Positions 40,878 through 53,669 of a DNA stretch of 64,000 bases are shown here, one piece after another. The stretch covers positions 1 to 64,000 of the forward strand of contig NZ_FMKA01000014.1 in the NCBI RefSeq assembly GCF_900096945.1, read 5' to 3'. A model generated the notes under the pieces. That model searched no databases. It was not told the origin of the DNA and worked only from the letters and a program-made list of their open reading frames with translations. The first letter of the stretch is position 1; each line of letters starts with the position of its first letter. This DNA is from Anaerobium acetethylicum. Its GTDB lineage: Bacteria > Bacillota > Clostridia > Lachnospirales > Lachnospiraceae. The translations under genes and the position numbers were made by a program.

Positions 40878-41393
40878 ATGTCAGAGACAAACTGGTATGT
40901 AGTCCATACCTATTCAGGGTATGAAAACAAGGTTAAGGCCAACATTGATAAAACAATTGAAAACAGACATCTTGAGGATCAGATTCTTGAAGTAAGGGTT
41001 CCGATGCAGGATGTTGTCGAAGTGAAGAACGGTGCTAAAAAGCAGGTTCAGAAAAAGCTCTTCCCGGGATATGTTCTTATCAATATGATAATGAATGATG
41101 ACACCTGGTATGTTGTAAGAAACACCAGAGGTGTTACCGGATTTGTTGGTCCTGGATCTAAACCGGTTCCACTCACTGAAGCCGAAATGAAACCATTAGG
41201 AATCAGAACAGACGAGATTGCAATCGACTATGGTGTGGGTGACAGTATTATCGTTACCGGAGGAGTCTGGAAGGATACCGTTGGTATGGTTCAGACAATC
41301 AATCAGCACAAACAGTGCGTTACAATCAACGTTGACCTGTTCGGCCGTGAAACGCCGGTAGAAATAAGTTTCACAGAAGTTAAAAAAATGTAA
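40878..41393 (+). CDS. nusG: Transcription termination/antitermination protein NusG
   Basis: WYVVHTYSGYENKVKANI...FPGYVLINM. Confidence 0.97.
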   Translation: MSETNWYVVHTYSGYENKVKANIDKTIENRHLEDQILEVRVPMQDVVEVKNGAKKQVQKKLFPGYVLINMIMNDDTWYVVRNTRGVTGFVGPGSKPVPLTEAEMKPLGIRTDEIAIDYGVGDSIIVTGGVWKDTVGMVQTINQHKQCVTINVDLFGRETPVEISFTEVKKM

Positions 41394-41423
41394 CAAAGTA
41401 AAAGCGTCCGGTATTGCCGGATC

Positions 41424-41451
41424 GTGGGAGGGAAATCCCCGCAAACACCAC
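41424..41451 (+). promoter_or_regulatory. Candidate L1-binding mRNA motif upstream of rplK
   Basis: GTGGGAGGGAAATCCCCGCAAACACCAC, two stems with asymmetric loop. Confidence 0.55.
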
Positions 41452-41472
41452 ATTATTTAGGAGGTGCCTAAA

Positions 41473-41898
41473 ATGGCAAAGAAAGTCACAGGTTATATCA
41501 AATTACAGATCCCTGCTGGAAAGGCAACACCAGCTCCACCAGTTGGTCCTGCACTTGGACAGCACGGTGTAAACATTGTACAGTTCACAAAGGAATTCAA
41601 TGCTAAAACAGCAGATCAGGACGGAATTATCACTCCTGTAGTTATCACTGTTTATGCTGACAGAAGCTTCAGCTTCATCACAAAAACTCCGCCTGCAGCT
41701 GTATTACTTAAGAAAGCCTGCAACCTCAAATCAGGTTCTGCAGTTCCTAACAAGACAAAAGTTGCTACAATTACAAAAGCTGAAATTCAGAAAATCGCTG
41801 AATTCAAAATGCCTGACTTAAATGCAGGAAGCCTTGATGCAGCAATCAGCATGATCAGCGGAACTGCAAGAAGCATGGGTATCACTGTAGTAGAGTAG
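41473..41898 (+). CDS. rplK: Ribosomal protein L11
   Basis: [35 protein letters not shown]. Confidence 0.98.
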   Translation: MAKKVTGYIKLQIPAGKATPAPPVGPALGQHGVNIVQFTKEFNAKTADQDGIITPVVITVYADRSFSFITKTPPAAVLLKKACNLKSGSAVPNKTKVATITKAEIQKIAEFKMPDLNAGSLDAAISMISGTARSMGITVVE

Positions 41899-41968
41899 CG
41901 GATGACCATTGAGTCTGAATATGTTTTTGAACTTAATGCAGAACTAAAAAAGGAAACATCAAACAAAC

Positions 41969-41997
41969 GTGGGAGGGTTTGCTCCCGATAATACCAC
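41969..41997 (+). promoter_or_regulatory. Candidate L1-binding mRNA motif upstream of rplA
   Basis: GTGGGAGGGTTTGCTCCCGATAATACCAC, same architecture as the pre-rplK motif. Confidence 0.6.
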
Positions 41998-42012
41998 TAG
42001 GAGGTTATTTAT

Positions 42013-42705
42013 ATGAAACGAGGAAAAAGATACGCTGAGGCTGCTAAATTAGTAGACCGCGCAACTCTTTACGATACAGCAGACGGTATTGCATTAGCAA
42101 AAAAATCTGCAGTAGCAAAATTTGATGAAACAATCGAAGCTCACATCAGAACAGGCTGTGATGGACGTCACGCTGATCAGCAGATCCGTGGTGCAGTTGT
42201 ATTACCACACGGAACTGGTAAGGTAGTTAAGATCTTAGTTTTCGCGAAAGGCGATAAAGTTGCAGAAGCAGAAGCAGCTGGAGCAGATTTCGTAGGCGGA
42301 GAAGAATTAATACCTAGAATCCAGAACGAAGGCTGGTTTGATTTCGACGTAGTAGTTGCTACACCTGACATGATGGGTGTTGTTGGTCGTTTAGGACGTG
42401 TACTCGGACCTAAAGGATTAATGCCAAACCCAAAAGCTGGTACAGTTACTATGGACGTTACGAAGGCAGTTAACGACATCAAAGCTGGTAAGATTGAGTA
42501 CAGATTAGATAAAACAAACATTATCCATGTGCCAATTGGAAAAGCTTCATTCACTGAAGAAAAATTAGCGGACAACTTCCAGACGCTTATCGCTGCAATT
42601 GTCAAAGCAAAACCATCAGCAGTTAAGGGACAGTTCTTGAAGAGTGTAACACTTACTTCAACTATGGGACCTGGCGTAAAACTTAACCCTGTTAAGTTCC
42701 TGTAA
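42013..42705 (+). CDS. rplA: Ribosomal protein L1
   Basis: [15 protein letters not shown]...[15 protein letters not shown]. Confidence 0.98.
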   Translation: MKRGKRYAEAAKLVDRATLYDTADGIALAKKSAVAKFDETIEAHIRTGCDGRHADQQIRGAVVLPHGTGKVVKILVFAKGDKVAEAEAAGADFVGGEELIPRIQNEGWFDFDVVVATPDMMGVVGRLGRVLGPKGLMPNPKAGTVTMDVTKAVNDIKAGKIEYRLDKTNIIHVPIGKASFTEEKLADNFQTLIAAIVKAKPSAVKGQFLKSVTLTSTMGPGVKLNPVKFL

Positions 42706-42715
42706 TAATTTTGTG

Positions 42716-42744
42716 TTGACATCTGCAATATAGAATGTTATAAT
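42716..42744 (+). promoter_or_regulatory. Promoter of rplJL operon
   Basis: TTGACA-N17-TATAAT. Confidence 0.9.
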
Positions 42745-42754
42745 TCAAAACTGT

Positions 42755-42922
42755 GGAACGCAGTTAATGTGTTCTGCAGTTGTAAAAGCAACAAACTGCC
42801 GTAGACAGTAGGTGCCGTAAGGCATAAGTTTGAAACGCCTACCGAGGATATGATTTCTGATAAGAATGAATTCTAAATCCTCTTTGTCTTAGGAGCAATC
42901 TGAAGATAAAGAGGATTTTTTT
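42755..42922 (+). ncRNA. Ribosomal protein L10 leader with terminator
   Basis: CTGCCGTAGACAGTAGGTGCCGTAAGGC...CCTACCGAGG then AAATCCTCTTT...AAAGAGGATTTTTTT. Confidence 0.85.
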
Positions 42923-42971
42923 AATCTTAGAGGCGACCGGCAGAAAAATCTTATAAGGAGGTGCACCATTA

Positions 42972-43460
42972 ATGGCAAAAGTAGAAATTAAGAAACCTAT
43001 CGTAGAAGAAATTTCTGAAAGCATCAAGGACGCACAGTCAGTTGTATTAGTTGACTACCGTGGACTTACAGTAGAACAGGATACGAAATTACGTAAACAG
43101 TTAAGGGAAGCAGGTATTACTTATAAAGTTTATAAGAATACAATGATGAACTTTGCATTCAAAGGAACTGCTTTCGAAGCTCTTGCTCCACATTTAGAAG
43201 GACCAAGCGCAATCGCAATTTCAACTACTGATGCGACAGCTCCAGCGAGAATCTTAAATGATTTCGTTAAAACAGCTCCAGCATTAGAATTAAAAGCAGG
43301 CGTTGTAGAAGGAAAATACTACGACGAAGCAGGCATTAAAATTGTTGCTGCTATTCCATCAAGAGAAGTTCTTCTTGCGAAGTTACTTGGAAGCATGCAG
43401 TCACCAATCACAAACTTTGCTCGTGTTATCAAACAGATCGCAGAAGCAAAAGAAGCTTAA
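42972..43460 (+). CDS. rplJ: Ribosomal protein L10
   Basis: VLVDYRGLTVEQDTKLRKQLREAG. Confidence 0.97.
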   Translation: MAKVEIKKPIVEEISESIKDAQSVVLVDYRGLTVEQDTKLRKQLREAGITYKVYKNTMMNFAFKGTAFEALAPHLEGPSAIAISTTDATAPARILNDFVKTAPALELKAGVVEGKYYDEAGIKIVAAIPSREVLLAKLLGSMQSPITNFARVIKQIAEAKEA

Positions 43461-43590
43461 TCTGGCAGCTTAAGACAGATGACGGGGTCTGGACCATAAG
43501 TCCTGAAGAACCCGGAAAAACAGTAATCACAATAAGAAACGGATAACCGTTCTATTGTCAAAACAAAAAAATAATCGGAGGTACAATAAA

Positions 43591-43962
43591 ATGGCAAAAT
43601 TAACAGCAGCAGAAATGATCGAAGCAATCAAAGAATTAACTGTAGTAGAATTAAATGATTTAGTAAAAGCATGTGAAGAAGAATTTGGTGTATCAGCAGC
43701 AGCAGGTGTTGTAGTTGCAGCAGCTGGCCCAGCAGCAGAAGTTGAAGAAAAAACTGAATTCAACGTAGAATTAACTGAAGTAGGCCCTAACAAAGTTAAG
43801 GTTATCAAAGTTGTTCGTGAAGCTACTGGCTTAGGCTTAAAAGAAGCTAAAGAAGTTGTTGACGGAGCTCCAAGCATCGTTAAAGCTGACGCAGCTAAAG
43901 CAGAAGCAGAAGAAATCAAAGCTAAACTTGAAGCAGAAGGCGCTAAAGTTACTCTTAAGTAA
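43591..43962 (+). CDS. rplL: Ribosomal protein L7/L12
   Basis: [34 protein letters not shown]. Confidence 0.98.
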   Translation: MAKLTAAEMIEAIKELTVVELNDLVKACEEEFGVSAAAGVVVAAAGPAAEVEEKTEFNVELTEVGPNKVKVIKVVREATGLGLKEAKEVVDGAPSIVKADAAKAEAEEIKAKLEAEGAKVTLK

Positions 43963-43983
43963 TTAAAGCCTTTTTACATTTGG

Positions 43984-44024
43984 AAATGCCTGCATTCCGG
44001 CCTGGCCGGTTGCAGGCATTTTTG
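43984..44024 (+). terminator. Terminator/attenuator between rplL and rpoB
   Basis: AAATGCCTGCA...CCGGCCTGGCCGG...TGCAGGCATTTTT. Confidence 0.85.
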
Positions 44025-44179
44025 CGTTATAAGAGCATGTCCAGTGAAGTTGGTCCATGCCCCTGTAATGCAAAACCCTCCGGGGGATGTGCAGTCGGGC
44101 TTTTGGTATATGATTGGCTGCCACGGGAGTTGAAGCGGCGAATCCACTTTTTGTGATTTCATTTGCCAGCCGAAGCACA

Positions 44180-44312
44180 GCGATGCAAAACATGGCTTGA
44201 TGAGCAGCTTTATGAAGACGTTGGTACTTAGGCCGCGTATTCTGCGGCCTTACGTACCACTACGCCTTCATCTAAGTGAGAGCGCGCTGCGAATAAACAT
44301 GTTTTGCATCGC
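44180..44312. repeat. Long hairpin-forming repeat, copy 1, between rplL and rpoB
   Basis: Terminal 15-bp IR GCGATGCAAAACATG/CATGTTTTGCATCGC; homologous in reverse complement to 52168-52296. Confidence 0.9.
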
Positions 44313-44338
44313 GTCCTGTAAGAAAAAACAAAAAAGCC

Positions 44339-44367
44339 TTGACAGGTCTTGTGCTTTGTGTTAGCAT
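44339..44367 (+). promoter_or_regulatory. Promoter upstream of rpoB
   Basis: TTGACA-N17-TAGCAT. Confidence 0.65.
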
Positions 44368-44471
44368 GGAGAATGCACTATTGTGGTGGCATATGCCTAA
44401 GAATGAATGCACTAGTTTAGTCTATCAAAATAACTGCATTTAATATATAAAAAACAAGGGGTGAAACGTCA

Positions 44472-47400
44472 ATGGAGAAAAACAGAATACGTCCTGTAAA
44501 AAGTGGTAAAAGTGTTCGGATGAGTTATTCAAGACAAAAAGAGGTACTCAAAATGCCTAACTTAATTGAGGTTCAGAAGGATTCCTATCAGTGGTTTCTG
44601 GATGAAGGTCTCAGGGAAGTTTTCGCAGATATCTCTCCAATATCCGATTATAGCGGACATTTAAGTCTTGAATTCGTGGATTTTGTTTTATGTGAAGATG
44701 ATGTGAAATATTCAATCGAAGAATGTAAAGAGAGAGATTCGACTTATGCTGCGCCGTTAAAAGTCAAAGTAAGACTGTACAACAAACAAACTGACGAAAT
44801 TAATGAGCATGAGATCTTTATGGGTGACCTGCCGTTAATGACAGCAACCGGAACATTCGTAATCAATGGAGCTGAAAGGGTTATCGTAAGCCAGCTGGTT
44901 CGTTCCCCGGGTATTTATTATGCAATAGGTCATGATAAGATTGGTAAAACATTATATTCATCAACTGTTATTCCTAACAGGGGTGCCTGGTTGGAATATG
45001 AAACAGACTCCAATGACGTTTTCTATGTTCGTGTTGACAGAACCCGTAAAGTACCGATCACTGTTCTTATCAGGGCGTTAGGCTTTGGTACGAATGCTGA
45101 AATCATTGAATTATTTGGCGAAGAACCTAAGATAATGGCGAGTATCACAAAAGATACTTCAGACAGCTATCACGAGGGTCTTTTAGAGTTATACAAAAAA
45201 ATCCGTCCAGGCGAACCGCTTACTGTTGAAAGTGCAGAGAGCCTTATCACCAGCATGTTCTTCGATCCGAGAAGATATGACCTGGCCAAAGTCGGAAGAT
45301 ATAAATTCAACAAAAAGCTTGCTCTGAGAAACAGAATCAGAGGACATATCCTTTCTAATGATGTAATTGATACGACTACTGGAGAAATCCTTGCAACAGC
45401 AGGAACTGAAGTTACGCTTGAACTGGCAGATACAATCCAGAATGCAGCTGTTCCTTCTGTAATGATTCAGGGAGAAGAACGCAATGTGAAGGTTATCTCC
45501 AATATGATGGTAGAGATCACTAATTTTGTCGACTGCAATCCTAAGGAATTAGGAGTTACGGAAGAAGTGTTCTATCCTGTTCTTGCTAAAATCCTGGAAG
45601 AAAATGAAAGCCAGGAAGACATTTTTGATGCAATCAAAAAGAATATCGCTGAGCTTATCCCGAAACATATTACGAAGGAAGACATCATTGCTTCTATTAA
45701 CTATAATATCCACCTTGAATACGGAATCGGAAATGCCGATGACATCGACCACCTTGGAAACAGAAGAATCAGGGCGGTAGGTGAACTGTTGCAGAACCAG
45801 TACAGAATCGGTCTTTCAAGACTGGAACGTGTTGTAAGGGAAAGAATGACGACTCAGGATCTGGACGGAATTTCTCCGCAGTCCCTGATCAATATCAAAC
45901 CAGTAACTGCAGCTGTTAAGGAATTCTTCGGAAGTTCCCAGCTTTCACAGTTCATGGATCAGAATAACCCTCTTGGTGAGCTTACTCATAAGAGACGTCT
46001 TTCAGCGCTTGGTCCTGGCGGTCTTTCACGAGACAGAGCCGGTTTCGAGGTTCGAGATGTTCACTATTCCCATTATGGAAGAATGTGCCCTATCGAAACA
46101 CCTGAAGGTCCTAACATCGGTCTGATCAACTCCCTTGCTACCTATGCAAGGATCAATGAGTACGGCTTCATTGAAGCGCCATACAGAAAAATCGACAAAA
46201 CAGATATCAACAATCCTGTTGTAACTGAAGAAGTTGTTTACATGACAGCGGACGAAGAAGATAACCATCACGTGGCACAGGCGAATGAGCCTCTGGACGA
46301 AAACGGACACTTCAAGCACAACAGCGTTTCGGGCCGTTACAGAGAAGAAACACAGGAATACGAAAAGGGCGCATTCGATTATATGGACGTGTCTCCTAAG
46401 ATGGTATTCTCAGTTGCGACTGCGCTTATTCCATTCCTTGAAAATGATGATGCTAACCGTGCCCTCATGGGATCGAACATGCAGCGTCAGGCCGTTCCAC
46501 TTCTTATTACAGAAGCACCGGTTGTAGGTACAGGTATGGAACCAAAGACGGCTGTCGATTCAGGTGTATGCGTTGTTGCCCGTAAATCAGGCGTTGTTAC
46601 AAGATCCACTTCAAAGGAAATCACAATCAAAAACGACGATGGAAGCAGAGATGTTTACCGTCTTACGAAATTTGCACGAAGCAACCAGAGCAACTGCTAC
46701 AACCAGAAGCCGATTGTGTTTAAAGGCGAAAAAGTCGAAGAAGGCCAGGTTATCGCTGATGGACCTTCCACACAGAATGGTGAGATTGCCCTTGGAAAGA
46801 ATCCGCTGATCGGATTTATGACATGGGAAGGCTACAACTATGAAGATGCCGTTCTGTTAAGCGAAAGATTAGTACAGGAAGATGTTTATACATCAGTACA
46901 TATAGAAGAATATGAAGCAGAAGCAAGGGATACCAAGCTCGGACCAGAAGAGATCACAAGGGACGTTCCTGGCGTCGGCGATGATGCTTTAAAAGACCTT
47001 GATGAAAGAGGTATCATCAGAATCGGTGCCGAAGTACGTGCCGGTGACATCCTTGTCGGTAAAGTAACTCCTAAGGGAGAGACAGAACTTACTGCAGAAG
47101 AAAGACTGCTCCGCGCAATCTTTGGAGAAAAAGCAAGAGAAGTAAGGGATACTTCATTGAAAGTGCCTCACGGCGAATACGGTATTGTTGTTGATGCAAA
47201 AGTATTTACCAGAGAAAACGGTGATGAACTTTCACCTGGCGTTAACCAGGCAGTCTGCATCTATATCGCTCAGAAGAGAAAAATCTCTGTTGGTGATAAG
47301 ATGGCCGGCCGTCATGGTAACAAGGGTGTTGTTTCCAGAATTTTACCTGTAGAAGATATGCCGTTCTTACCTAACGGACGTCCTCTTGATATCGTGCTGA

Positions 47401-48317
47401 ACCCTCTGGGCGTTCCTTCACGTATGAACATCGGTCAGGTTTTGGAAATCCACTTAAGCCTTGCGTCAAAAGCATTAGGATTTAACATTGCAACTCCTGT
47501 ATTTGATGGTGCAAACGAAGATGACATCATGGATACTCTGGAACTTGCAAATGATTATGTAAACCTTGAATGGGAAGAATTCAAGGCGAAATATGAAAAT
47601 GATCTTCTTCCTGAAGTAATGGACTATCTCTGGACAAACAGAGCCCATAGAGCTGAATGGAAAGGTGTTCCGCTTTCACGTGACGGTAAAGTCAGACTGA
47701 GAGACGGCAGGACAGGAGAATATTTTGACAGTTCGGTAACAATCGGACACATGCACTATTTGAAACTGCATCATCTTGTTGATGATAAGATCCATGCACG
47801 TTCAACAGGTCCTTACTCACTTGTAACACAGCAGCCGCTCGGTGGTAAAGCACAGTTCGGTGGACAGAGGTTTGGTGAAATGGAAGTTTGGGCACTGGAA
47901 GCTTATGGTGCTGCATACACGCTCCAGGAAATCCTGACAGTTAAATCTGATGATGTGATCGGACGTGTTAAGACTTATGAAGCAATCATCAAGGGAGATA
48001 ATATTCCTGAACCAGGAATTCCGGAATCATTCAAGGTTCTTCTTAAGGAACTTCAGTCTCTGGGACTTGATGTCAGAGTATTGAGAGAAGATCGTACAGA
48101 AGTTGAAATTATGGAAACGATAGATTACGGCGATGCTGACCTGAATACCATTATCGAAGGTGACAAGAATGTTGGTTTTGAAGAGAGTAGATCATACGGA
48201 GCACTGGGCTTCAAAGAACAGGTCTTTGAAAATGAAGAGCTTGTAGATTTTGAAGAACCGGAAGACGACGATGAAACATTTTTTGAAGACGAAACAGTTT
48301 CTGACGATGATATGTAA
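44472..48317 (+). CDS. rpoB: DNA-directed RNA polymerase subunit beta
   Basis: [44 protein letters not shown]. Confidence 0.99.
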   Translation: MEKNRIRPVKSGKSVRMSYSRQKEVLKMPNLIEVQKDSYQWFLDEGLREVFADISPISDYSGHLSLEFVDFVLCEDDVKYSIEECKERDSTYAAPLKVKVRLYNKQTDEINEHEIFMGDLPLMTATGTFVINGAERVIVSQLVRSPGIYYAIGHDKIGKTLYSSTVIPNRGAWLEYETDSNDVFYVRVDRTRKVPITVLIRALGFGTNAEIIELFGEEPKIMASITKDTSDSYHEGLLELYKKIRPGEPLTVESAESLITSMFFDPRRYDLAKVGRYKFNKKLALRNRIRGHILSNDVIDTTTGEILATAGTEVTLELADTIQNAAVPSVMIQGEERNVKVISNMMVEITNFVDCNPKELGVTEEVFYPVLAKILEENESQEDIFDAIKKNIAELIPKHITKEDIIASINYNIHLEYGIGNADDIDHLGNRRIRAVGELLQNQYRIGLSRLERVVRERMTTQDLDGISPQSLINIKPVTAAVKEFFGSSQLSQFMDQNNPLGELTHKRRLSALGPGGLSRDRAGFEVRDVHYSHYGRMCPIETPEGPNIGLINSLATYARINEYGFIEAPYRKIDKTDINNPVVTEEVVYMTADEEDNHHVAQANEPLDENGHFKHNSVSGRYREETQEYEKGAFDYMDVSPKMVFSVATALIPFLENDDANRALMGSNMQRQAVPLLITEAPVVGTGMEPKTAVDSGVCVVARKSGVVTRSTSKEITIKNDDGSRDVYRLTKFARSNQSNCYNQKPIVFKGEKVEEGQVIADGPSTQNGEIALGKNPLIGFMTWEGYNYEDAVLLSERLVQEDVYTSVHIEEYEAEARDTKLGPEEITRDVPGVGDDALKDLDERGIIRIGAEVRAGDILVGKVTPKGETELTAEERLLRAIFGEKAREVRDTSLKVPHGEYGIVVDAKVFTRENGDELSPGVNQAVCIYIAQKRKISVGDKMAGRHGNKGVVSRILPVEDMPFLPNGRPLDIVLNPLGVPSRMNIGQVLEIHLSLASKALGFNIATPVFDGANEDDIMDTLELANDYVNLEWEEFKAKYENDLLPEVMDYLWTNRAHRAEWKGVPLSRDGKVRLRDGRTGEYFDSSVTIGHMHYLKLHHLVDDKIHARSTGPYSLVTQQPLGGKAQFGGQRFGEMEVWALEAYGAAYTLQEILTVKSDDVIGRVKTYEAIIKGDNIPEPGIPESFKVLLKELQSLGLDVRVLREDRTEVEIMETIDYGDADLNTIIEGDKNVGFEESRSYGALGFKEQVFENEELVDFEEPEDDDETFFEDETVSDDDM

Positions 48318-48342
48318 TTTCAAATAGAAGGGAGTGCCATAG

Positions 48343-51300
48343 ATGCCGGAAACAACAAATAACGAAACCTATCAGCCGATGACGTTTGATGCGATTAAAA
48401 TCGGATTAGCTTCCCCTGAAAAAATCAGGGAATGGTCAAAAGGCGAGGTAAAAAAACCGGAAACTATAAATTATAGAACCTTAAAACCTGAAAAAGACGG
48501 TCTTTTCTGTGAAAAGATCTTCGGACCAAGCAAGGACTGGGAATGTCACTGCGGTAAATACAAGAAAATCAGATATAAAGGTGTAGTATGTGACCGATGC
48601 GGCGTTGAAGTAACCAAAGCCAACGTCCGTAGGGAACGTATGGGCCACATCGAGCTTGCAGCTCCAGTTTCACATATCTGGTATTTCAAGGGTATCCCCA
48701 GCCGTATGGGTCTTATACTTGACCTGTCTCCAAGGACGCTTGAAAAGGTGCTTTATTTCGCATCCTACATCGTACTTGAAAAAGGAGAGACAAACCTCCA
48801 GTACAAGCAGGTGTTGAGTGAAAAAGAATACCAGGAAGCAAGAGATACTTATGGAAATAAATTCAGGGTCGGAATGGGAGCGGAATCCGTACAGGAACTT
48901 CTCCAGGCAATCGATCTTGAAAAAGAGGCAAAAGAACTGAAGCACGGTCTCAAGGATGCAACTGGACAGAAAAGGGCAAGAATCATAAAGAGACTGGAAG
49001 TTGTTGAAGCTTTCAGAGGTTCAGGAAACAAGCCTGAATGGATGATCATGAATGCAGTCCCTGTAATTCCGCCAGACCTTCGTCCGATGGTTCAGCTGGA
49101 TGGCGGACGTTTTGCGACATCCGATCTGAATGACCTTTACAGAAGAATCATCAACAGAAACAACCGTCTGCAGAGGCTGTTGGATCTTGGAGCTCCTGAT
49201 ATCATCGTAAGAAATGAAAAAAGAATGCTTCAGGAAGCAGTTGATGCCCTGATCGATAACGGCAGAAGAGGAAGGCCTGTAACAGGACCTGGAAACAGGG
49301 CACTGAAATCACTTTCAGATATGCTGAAAGGAAAATCAGGACGTTTCCGTCAGAATCTTCTCGGTAAACGAGTCGATTATTCAGGACGTTCGGTTATCGT
49401 CGTAGGACCGGAACTTAAGATCTACCAGTGCGGTCTTCCGAAAGAAATGGCTATCGAATTATTCAAACCTTTTGTTATGAAAGAATTAGTGGCAAACGGT
49501 ACTTCGCATAATATTAAAAATGCTAAGAAAATGGTTGAAAGGCTTCAGCCTGAAGTGTGGGATGTATTAGAAGATGTCATCAAAGAACATCCGGTTATGC
49601 TTAACCGTGCACCTACTCTCCATAGACTTGGTATCCAGGCTTTTGAACCGATCCTTGTTGAAGGTAAGGCAATCAAGCTTCATCCGCTGGTATGTACTGC
49701 ATACAATGCCGATTTCGATGGTGACCAGATGGCTGTCCATCTGCCTTTATCAGTAGAAGCACAGGCAGAATGCCGCTTCCTGCTGTTGTCACCAAACAAC
49801 CTTCTGAAACCTTCAGATGGTGCTCCTGTTGCCGTTCCTTCACAGGATATGGTTCTTGGTATCTATTACCTTACACAGGAAAGACCTGGAGCTAAAGGAG
49901 AAGGACATTTCTTCAAGAATCTGAATGAAGCAATTCTTTCCTACGAAAATGAAGGAATAACACTTCACTCCAGGATCAATGTCAGGTCAGTAAAAACGGA
50001 TGCTGATGGAAATGAAGTTATGGGAGTGATCCAGTCGACTTTGGGACGTTTCATTTTCAATGAAATTACGCCACAGGATTTAGGCTTTGTTGACAGGACC
50101 AATCCTGAAAACTTATTCAAGTTAGAAGTTGATTTCCACGTAGGAAAGAAACAGTGTAAACAGATACTTGAAAAAGTAATCAATACTCATGGCGCAACAA
50201 AGACTACTGAATTTTTAGATGATCTGAAAGCTATGGGTTACAAATATTCTACAAGAGCAGCAATGACAGTTTCTATTTCTGATATGACTGTGCCGCCTGA
50301 AAAGCCACAGATGATCCAGGAAGCACAGGATACGGTTGACAGGATTACAAAGAACTACAAACGTGGTCTTATTACTGAAGAAGAGAGATATAAAGAAGTT
50401 GTAAACACCTGGAAAGATACGGATGATCGTCTGACGACCGCCCTGCTTACAGGACTTGATAAGTACAACAATATCTTTATGATGGCGGATTCCGGTGCCC
50501 GTGGTTCTGACAAGCAGATCAAACAGCTTGCCGGTATGCGTGGACTTATGGCGGATACATCTGGCCGTACAATCGAGCTCCCTATCAAATCAAACTTCCG
50601 TGAAGGTCTTGACGTACTGGAATACTTCATGTCAGCCCATGGTGCCCGTAAAGGTCTTTCCGATACAGCCCTCCGTACAGCGGATTCAGGTTACCTGACA
50701 AGACGTCTTGTTGACGTTTCGCAGGAACTGGTTATCCGTGAAGTGGACTGCTGCGAAGGAAAAGAAGCTCCGGGAATGTATGTAACTGCATTCATGGACG
50801 GAAATGAAGAAATCGAAAGCCTTCAGGAAAGAATCACAGGAAGATATTCCTGCGAAATCATCACAGATGATGAAGGAAAAGTAATCGTTAAGGCAAATCA
50901 TATGATTACACCGAAACGTGCAGCCGCAATTGTCAAGACAGGCGTTGAAATGGTTAAGATCCGTACAATCCTTACATGTAAATCCCATGTAGGCGTATGT
51001 GCGAAATGCTACGGCGCCAACATGTCAACAGGTGAAGCTGTACAGGTAGGTGAAGCAGTAGGTATCATTGCAGCCCAGTCTATCGGTGAACCGGGTACAC
51101 AGCTTACGATGCGTACATTCCATACGGGCGGTGTTGCCGGCGACGATATCACACAGGGTCTTCCCCGTGTCGAAGAACTTTTTGAAGCCAGAAAGCCAAA
51201 GGGTCTTGCTATCATCGCTGAATTCGGCGGTGTTGCAAACATCAAAGATACAAAGAAGAAACGTGAAGTTATCATTACTGATAATGAAACCGGAGAGATG

Positions 51301-51996
51301 AAGGCATATCTGATTCCTTATGGTTCAAGAATCAAGATCCAGGACGGCGTTACATTAGAAGCGGGCGATGAGCTTACAGAAGGTAGCGTTAACCCACATG
51401 ATATCCTGAAGATAAAGGGTGTTCGTGCGGTACAGGATTACATGATTCAGGAAGTTCAGAGAGTTTACCGTCTCCAGGGCGTTGAGATCAACGATAAGCA
51501 TATCGAGGTTATCGTTAGACAGATGCTTAAGAAAATCAAAATTGAAACAAACGGCGATTCCGATCTTCTGCCTGGAACATTGGTTGACGTTCTTGATTTC
51601 AATGACATAAATGAAAAATTGATTGAAGAAGGCATGGAACCAGCAGAAGGAAAACAGGTAATGCTCGGTATCACCAAAGCATCCCTTGCAACCGACTCCT
51701 TCATGTCAGCAGCATCCTTCCAGGAAACTACAAAGGTTCTTACGGAAGCTGCAATCAAAGGCAAGATCGATAACCTGATTGGCCTCAAGGAAAATGTTAT
51801 CATCGGTAAACTGATTCCTGCAGGTACAGGTATGAAGAGATACCGTTCTGTAAAACTTGATACAGATACAAAAGAAATCGAGCTTACGGAAGATTTGCTG
51901 GAATTTGAAGAAATCGAGAATGGATTCGATGAAGAAGAGCTGATGCTCGAAGAGGATTTCGCGCTCGATGATTCAGAGAACGATGCTGAAGAGTAG
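48343..51996 (+). CDS. rpoC: DNA-directed RNA polymerase subunit beta'
   Basis: [25 protein letters not shown]...CDRCGVEV. Confidence 0.99.
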   Translation: MPETTNNETYQPMTFDAIKIGLASPEKIREWSKGEVKKPETINYRTLKPEKDGLFCEKIFGPSKDWECHCGKYKKIRYKGVVCDRCGVEVTKANVRRERMGHIELAAPVSHIWYFKGIPSRMGLILDLSPRTLEKVLYFASYIVLEKGETNLQYKQVLSEKEYQEARDTYGNKFRVGMGAESVQELLQAIDLEKEAKELKHGLKDATGQKRARIIKRLEVVEAFRGSGNKPEWMIMNAVPVIPPDLRPMVQLDGGRFATSDLNDLYRRIINRNNRLQRLLDLGAPDIIVRNEKRMLQEAVDALIDNGRRGRPVTGPGNRALKSLSDMLKGKSGRFRQNLLGKRVDYSGRSVIVVGPELKIYQCGLPKEMAIELFKPFVMKELVANGTSHNIKNAKKMVERLQPEVWDVLEDVIKEHPVMLNRAPTLHRLGIQAFEPILVEGKAIKLHPLVCTAYNADFDGDQMAVHLPLSVEAQAECRFLLLSPNNLLKPSDGAPVAVPSQDMVLGIYYLTQERPGAKGEGHFFKNLNEAILSYENEGITLHSRINVRSVKTDADGNEVMGVIQSTLGRFIFNEITPQDLGFVDRTNPENLFKLEVDFHVGKKQCKQILEKVINTHGATKTTEFLDDLKAMGYKYSTRAAMTVSISDMTVPPEKPQMIQEAQDTVDRITKNYKRGLITEEERYKEVVNTWKDTDDRLTTALLTGLDKYNNIFMMADSGARGSDKQIKQLAGMRGLMADTSGRTIELPIKSNFREGLDVLEYFMSAHGARKGLSDTALRTADSGYLTRRLVDVSQELVIREVDCCEGKEAPGMYVTAFMDGNEEIESLQERITGRYSCEIITDDEGKVIVKANHMITPKRAAAIVKTGVEMVKIRTILTCKSHVGVCAKCYGANMSTGEAVQVGEAVGIIAAQSIGEPGTQLTMRTFHTGGVAGDDITQGLPRVEELFEARKPKGLAIIAEFGGVANIKDTKKKREVIITDNETGEMKAYLIPYGSRIKIQDGVTLEAGDELTEGSVNPHDILKIKGVRAVQDYMIQEVQRVYRLQGVEINDKHIEVIVRQMLKKIKIETNGDSDLLPGTLVDVLDFNDINEKLIEEGMEPAEGKQVMLGITKASLATDSFMSAASFQETTKVLTEAAIKGKIDNLIGLKENVIIGKLIPAGTGMKRYRSVKLDTDTKEIELTEDLLEFEEIENGFDEEELMLEEDFALDDSENDAEE

Positions 51997-52049
51997 AATG
52001 TTGATACGGTAATCCGGAAGGAAGACCGAATAGTGAGCAGATCATATTG

Positions 52050-52086
52050 ACAAGCCGGACATTTTGGTGTCCGGCTTGTTTTTTTT
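52050..52086 (+). terminator. Terminator after rpoC
   Basis: ACAAGCCGGACATTTTGGTGTCCGGCTTGT then T-run. Confidence 0.9.
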
Positions 52087-52103
52087 GTTTTTGGGAGTAG
52101 AGT

Positions 52104-52356
52104 GTCAAAAGCCCATTTACAAAAGGGGGTTCGTCAATTTGCACAGTTTTTTGTAATGAGGACGTCATACAAAACGTGTTGATTCGCAACGCGCTCTCGC
52201 TTAGATGAAGATGTAGTGGTACGTAGGGCCGCAAAACACGCGGCCCAAGTACCAACGTCTTCATAAAGTTGCTCATCAATTCATGTTTTGTATGACTGTG
52301 TTGTAGCTGGCAACTGTGCAAATTGACGAAGCTGAACGTTGTAGAGGGCTTTTGAC
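52104..52356. repeat. 253-bp long imperfect inverted repeat, copy 2 (full length)
   Basis: Nested IRs: GTCAAAAGCCC/GGGCTTTTGAC, GTCAATTTGCACAGTT/AACTGTGCAAATTGAC, GTCATACAAAAC/GTTTTGTATGAC. Confidence 0.92.
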
Positions 52357-52604
52357 GCGCTAATCTTTATAGGAAATTCCTTGGAATTCCTATAAATCAA
52401 AAAAGCTCCGTGAGGAGACGCATGACGTGTAGTCGGGCTTGTATTATTTGACTGACTGGTGCTAGTGATTCCTCTGTGTGAAAACGACAACGGTTACTTT
52501 CGTTTTGTTTTCACTTGTTGCATTTTAGTTGTTAATAGGGTAGAATATATGTATGGGATAAAATTTGCAGGTTTCAGATACTATACATAGATTGGAGCGG
52601 GGAT

Positions 52605-53369
52605 ATGATGAAAAAAAGGATGGATTTTATTATTCAGGAGCTTGAAGAAAAAGGTAGTGTGCGTGTGGCGGATCTGAGCAGACAGCTTGGGTGTTCGGAA
52701 GTGACGATCCGGAATGACATCCAGAAGCTTGAAGAAAGAGGACTTCTTGTCAGGACGCATGGAGGGGCTGAAAGTATCGGGGCTCAGCTGAATATAGCTT
52801 TTGATGGCGGGAATGTATACAAAAATGGAGATAAAAAAAGGAGAATTGCTGAAAAGGCATATACATACATTGAGAATAACGATACAATCATTCTCGATGA
52901 TGCCTCAACAAGCTACTATCTGGCGAAGTGTATAAAGGAGAATGCCTCAAAGCACCTTATTGTGATTACGAATTCCCTTGTTGCGGCAGGTATGCTGGCT
53001 GATGTGAAGCATGTGGATCTTTTTATGCTGGGAGGCCAGGTTGGTGGAAAACTGGCATCCACAATGGGGGATGTTACGGCAAGATATCTGGAAGAATGCC
53101 ATGCGAATAAGGCTTTCATCAGTGCTCACGGCATTAATTTCGATGTCGGTATTACATCTATAGGTTCGCCCCAGATGCAGGTGAAAAATGCGATTCTCAG
53201 GGCCAGCAATGAGGTGTTCCTGCTGGCTGACAGCAGCAAATTCGGAGGGGGATATATACTTACCGTATGTCCGCTCTCGAGAATTGAGCGTATCATTACC
53301 GATGATGAGATCAAGCCTGAATATATGAAAAAGGCGGAAGAATCAGATGTAAAACTTGATATTGTGTAG
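52605..53369 (+). CDS. DeoR/GlpR-family transcriptional regulator
   Basis: IIQELEEKGSVRVADLSRQLGCSEVTIRNDIQKLEERGLLVRTHGGA. Confidence 0.93.
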   Translation: MMKKRMDFIIQELEEKGSVRVADLSRQLGCSEVTIRNDIQKLEERGLLVRTHGGAESIGAQLNIAFDGGNVYKNGDKKRRIAEKAYTYIENNDTIILDDASTSYYLAKCIKENASKHLIVITNSLVAAGMLADVKHVDLFMLGGQVGGKLASTMGDVTARYLEECHANKAFISAHGINFDVGITSIGSPQMQVKNAILRASNEVFLLADSSKFGGGYILTVCPLSRIERIITDDEIKPEYMKKAEESDVKLDIV

Positions 53370-53473
53370 GGCGGGATATTCGTGTATAATTCATTTAGAA
53401 TATCATGCTTATAGAAACGGGATTTATGCGCAGCGTCATGTTGCGCCTGTCCTGGTTTAGATAACAAAAATAG

Positions 53474-53521
53474 AGACCGGAATTCAATTTGCTAAAGAGA
53501 AATTGAATTCCGGTCTTTTTT
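53474..53521 (+). terminator. Terminator after deoR-type gene
   Basis: AGACCGGAATTCAATTT-gctaaagag-AAATTGAATTCCGGTCT then T-run. Confidence 0.92.
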
Positions 53522-53536
53522 GTTTATAGGAGTGGA

Positions 53537-53662
53537 GTGTCAAAAGTTCATTTGCAAAATGGTATTAGTCAATTTACACGGTTTTTTGAATGAGGACGTG
53601 ATACAAAACATGTTGATTCGCACCGCGCTCTCGCTTAGATGAAGACGTAGTGGTACGTAGGG
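53537..53662. repeat. Half copy (copy 3) of the long inverted repeat
   Basis: Homologous to the left half of 52101-52226; ends abruptly 7 nt before the tpiA stop codon. Confidence 0.88.
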
Positions 53663-53669
53663 TTGCTGA

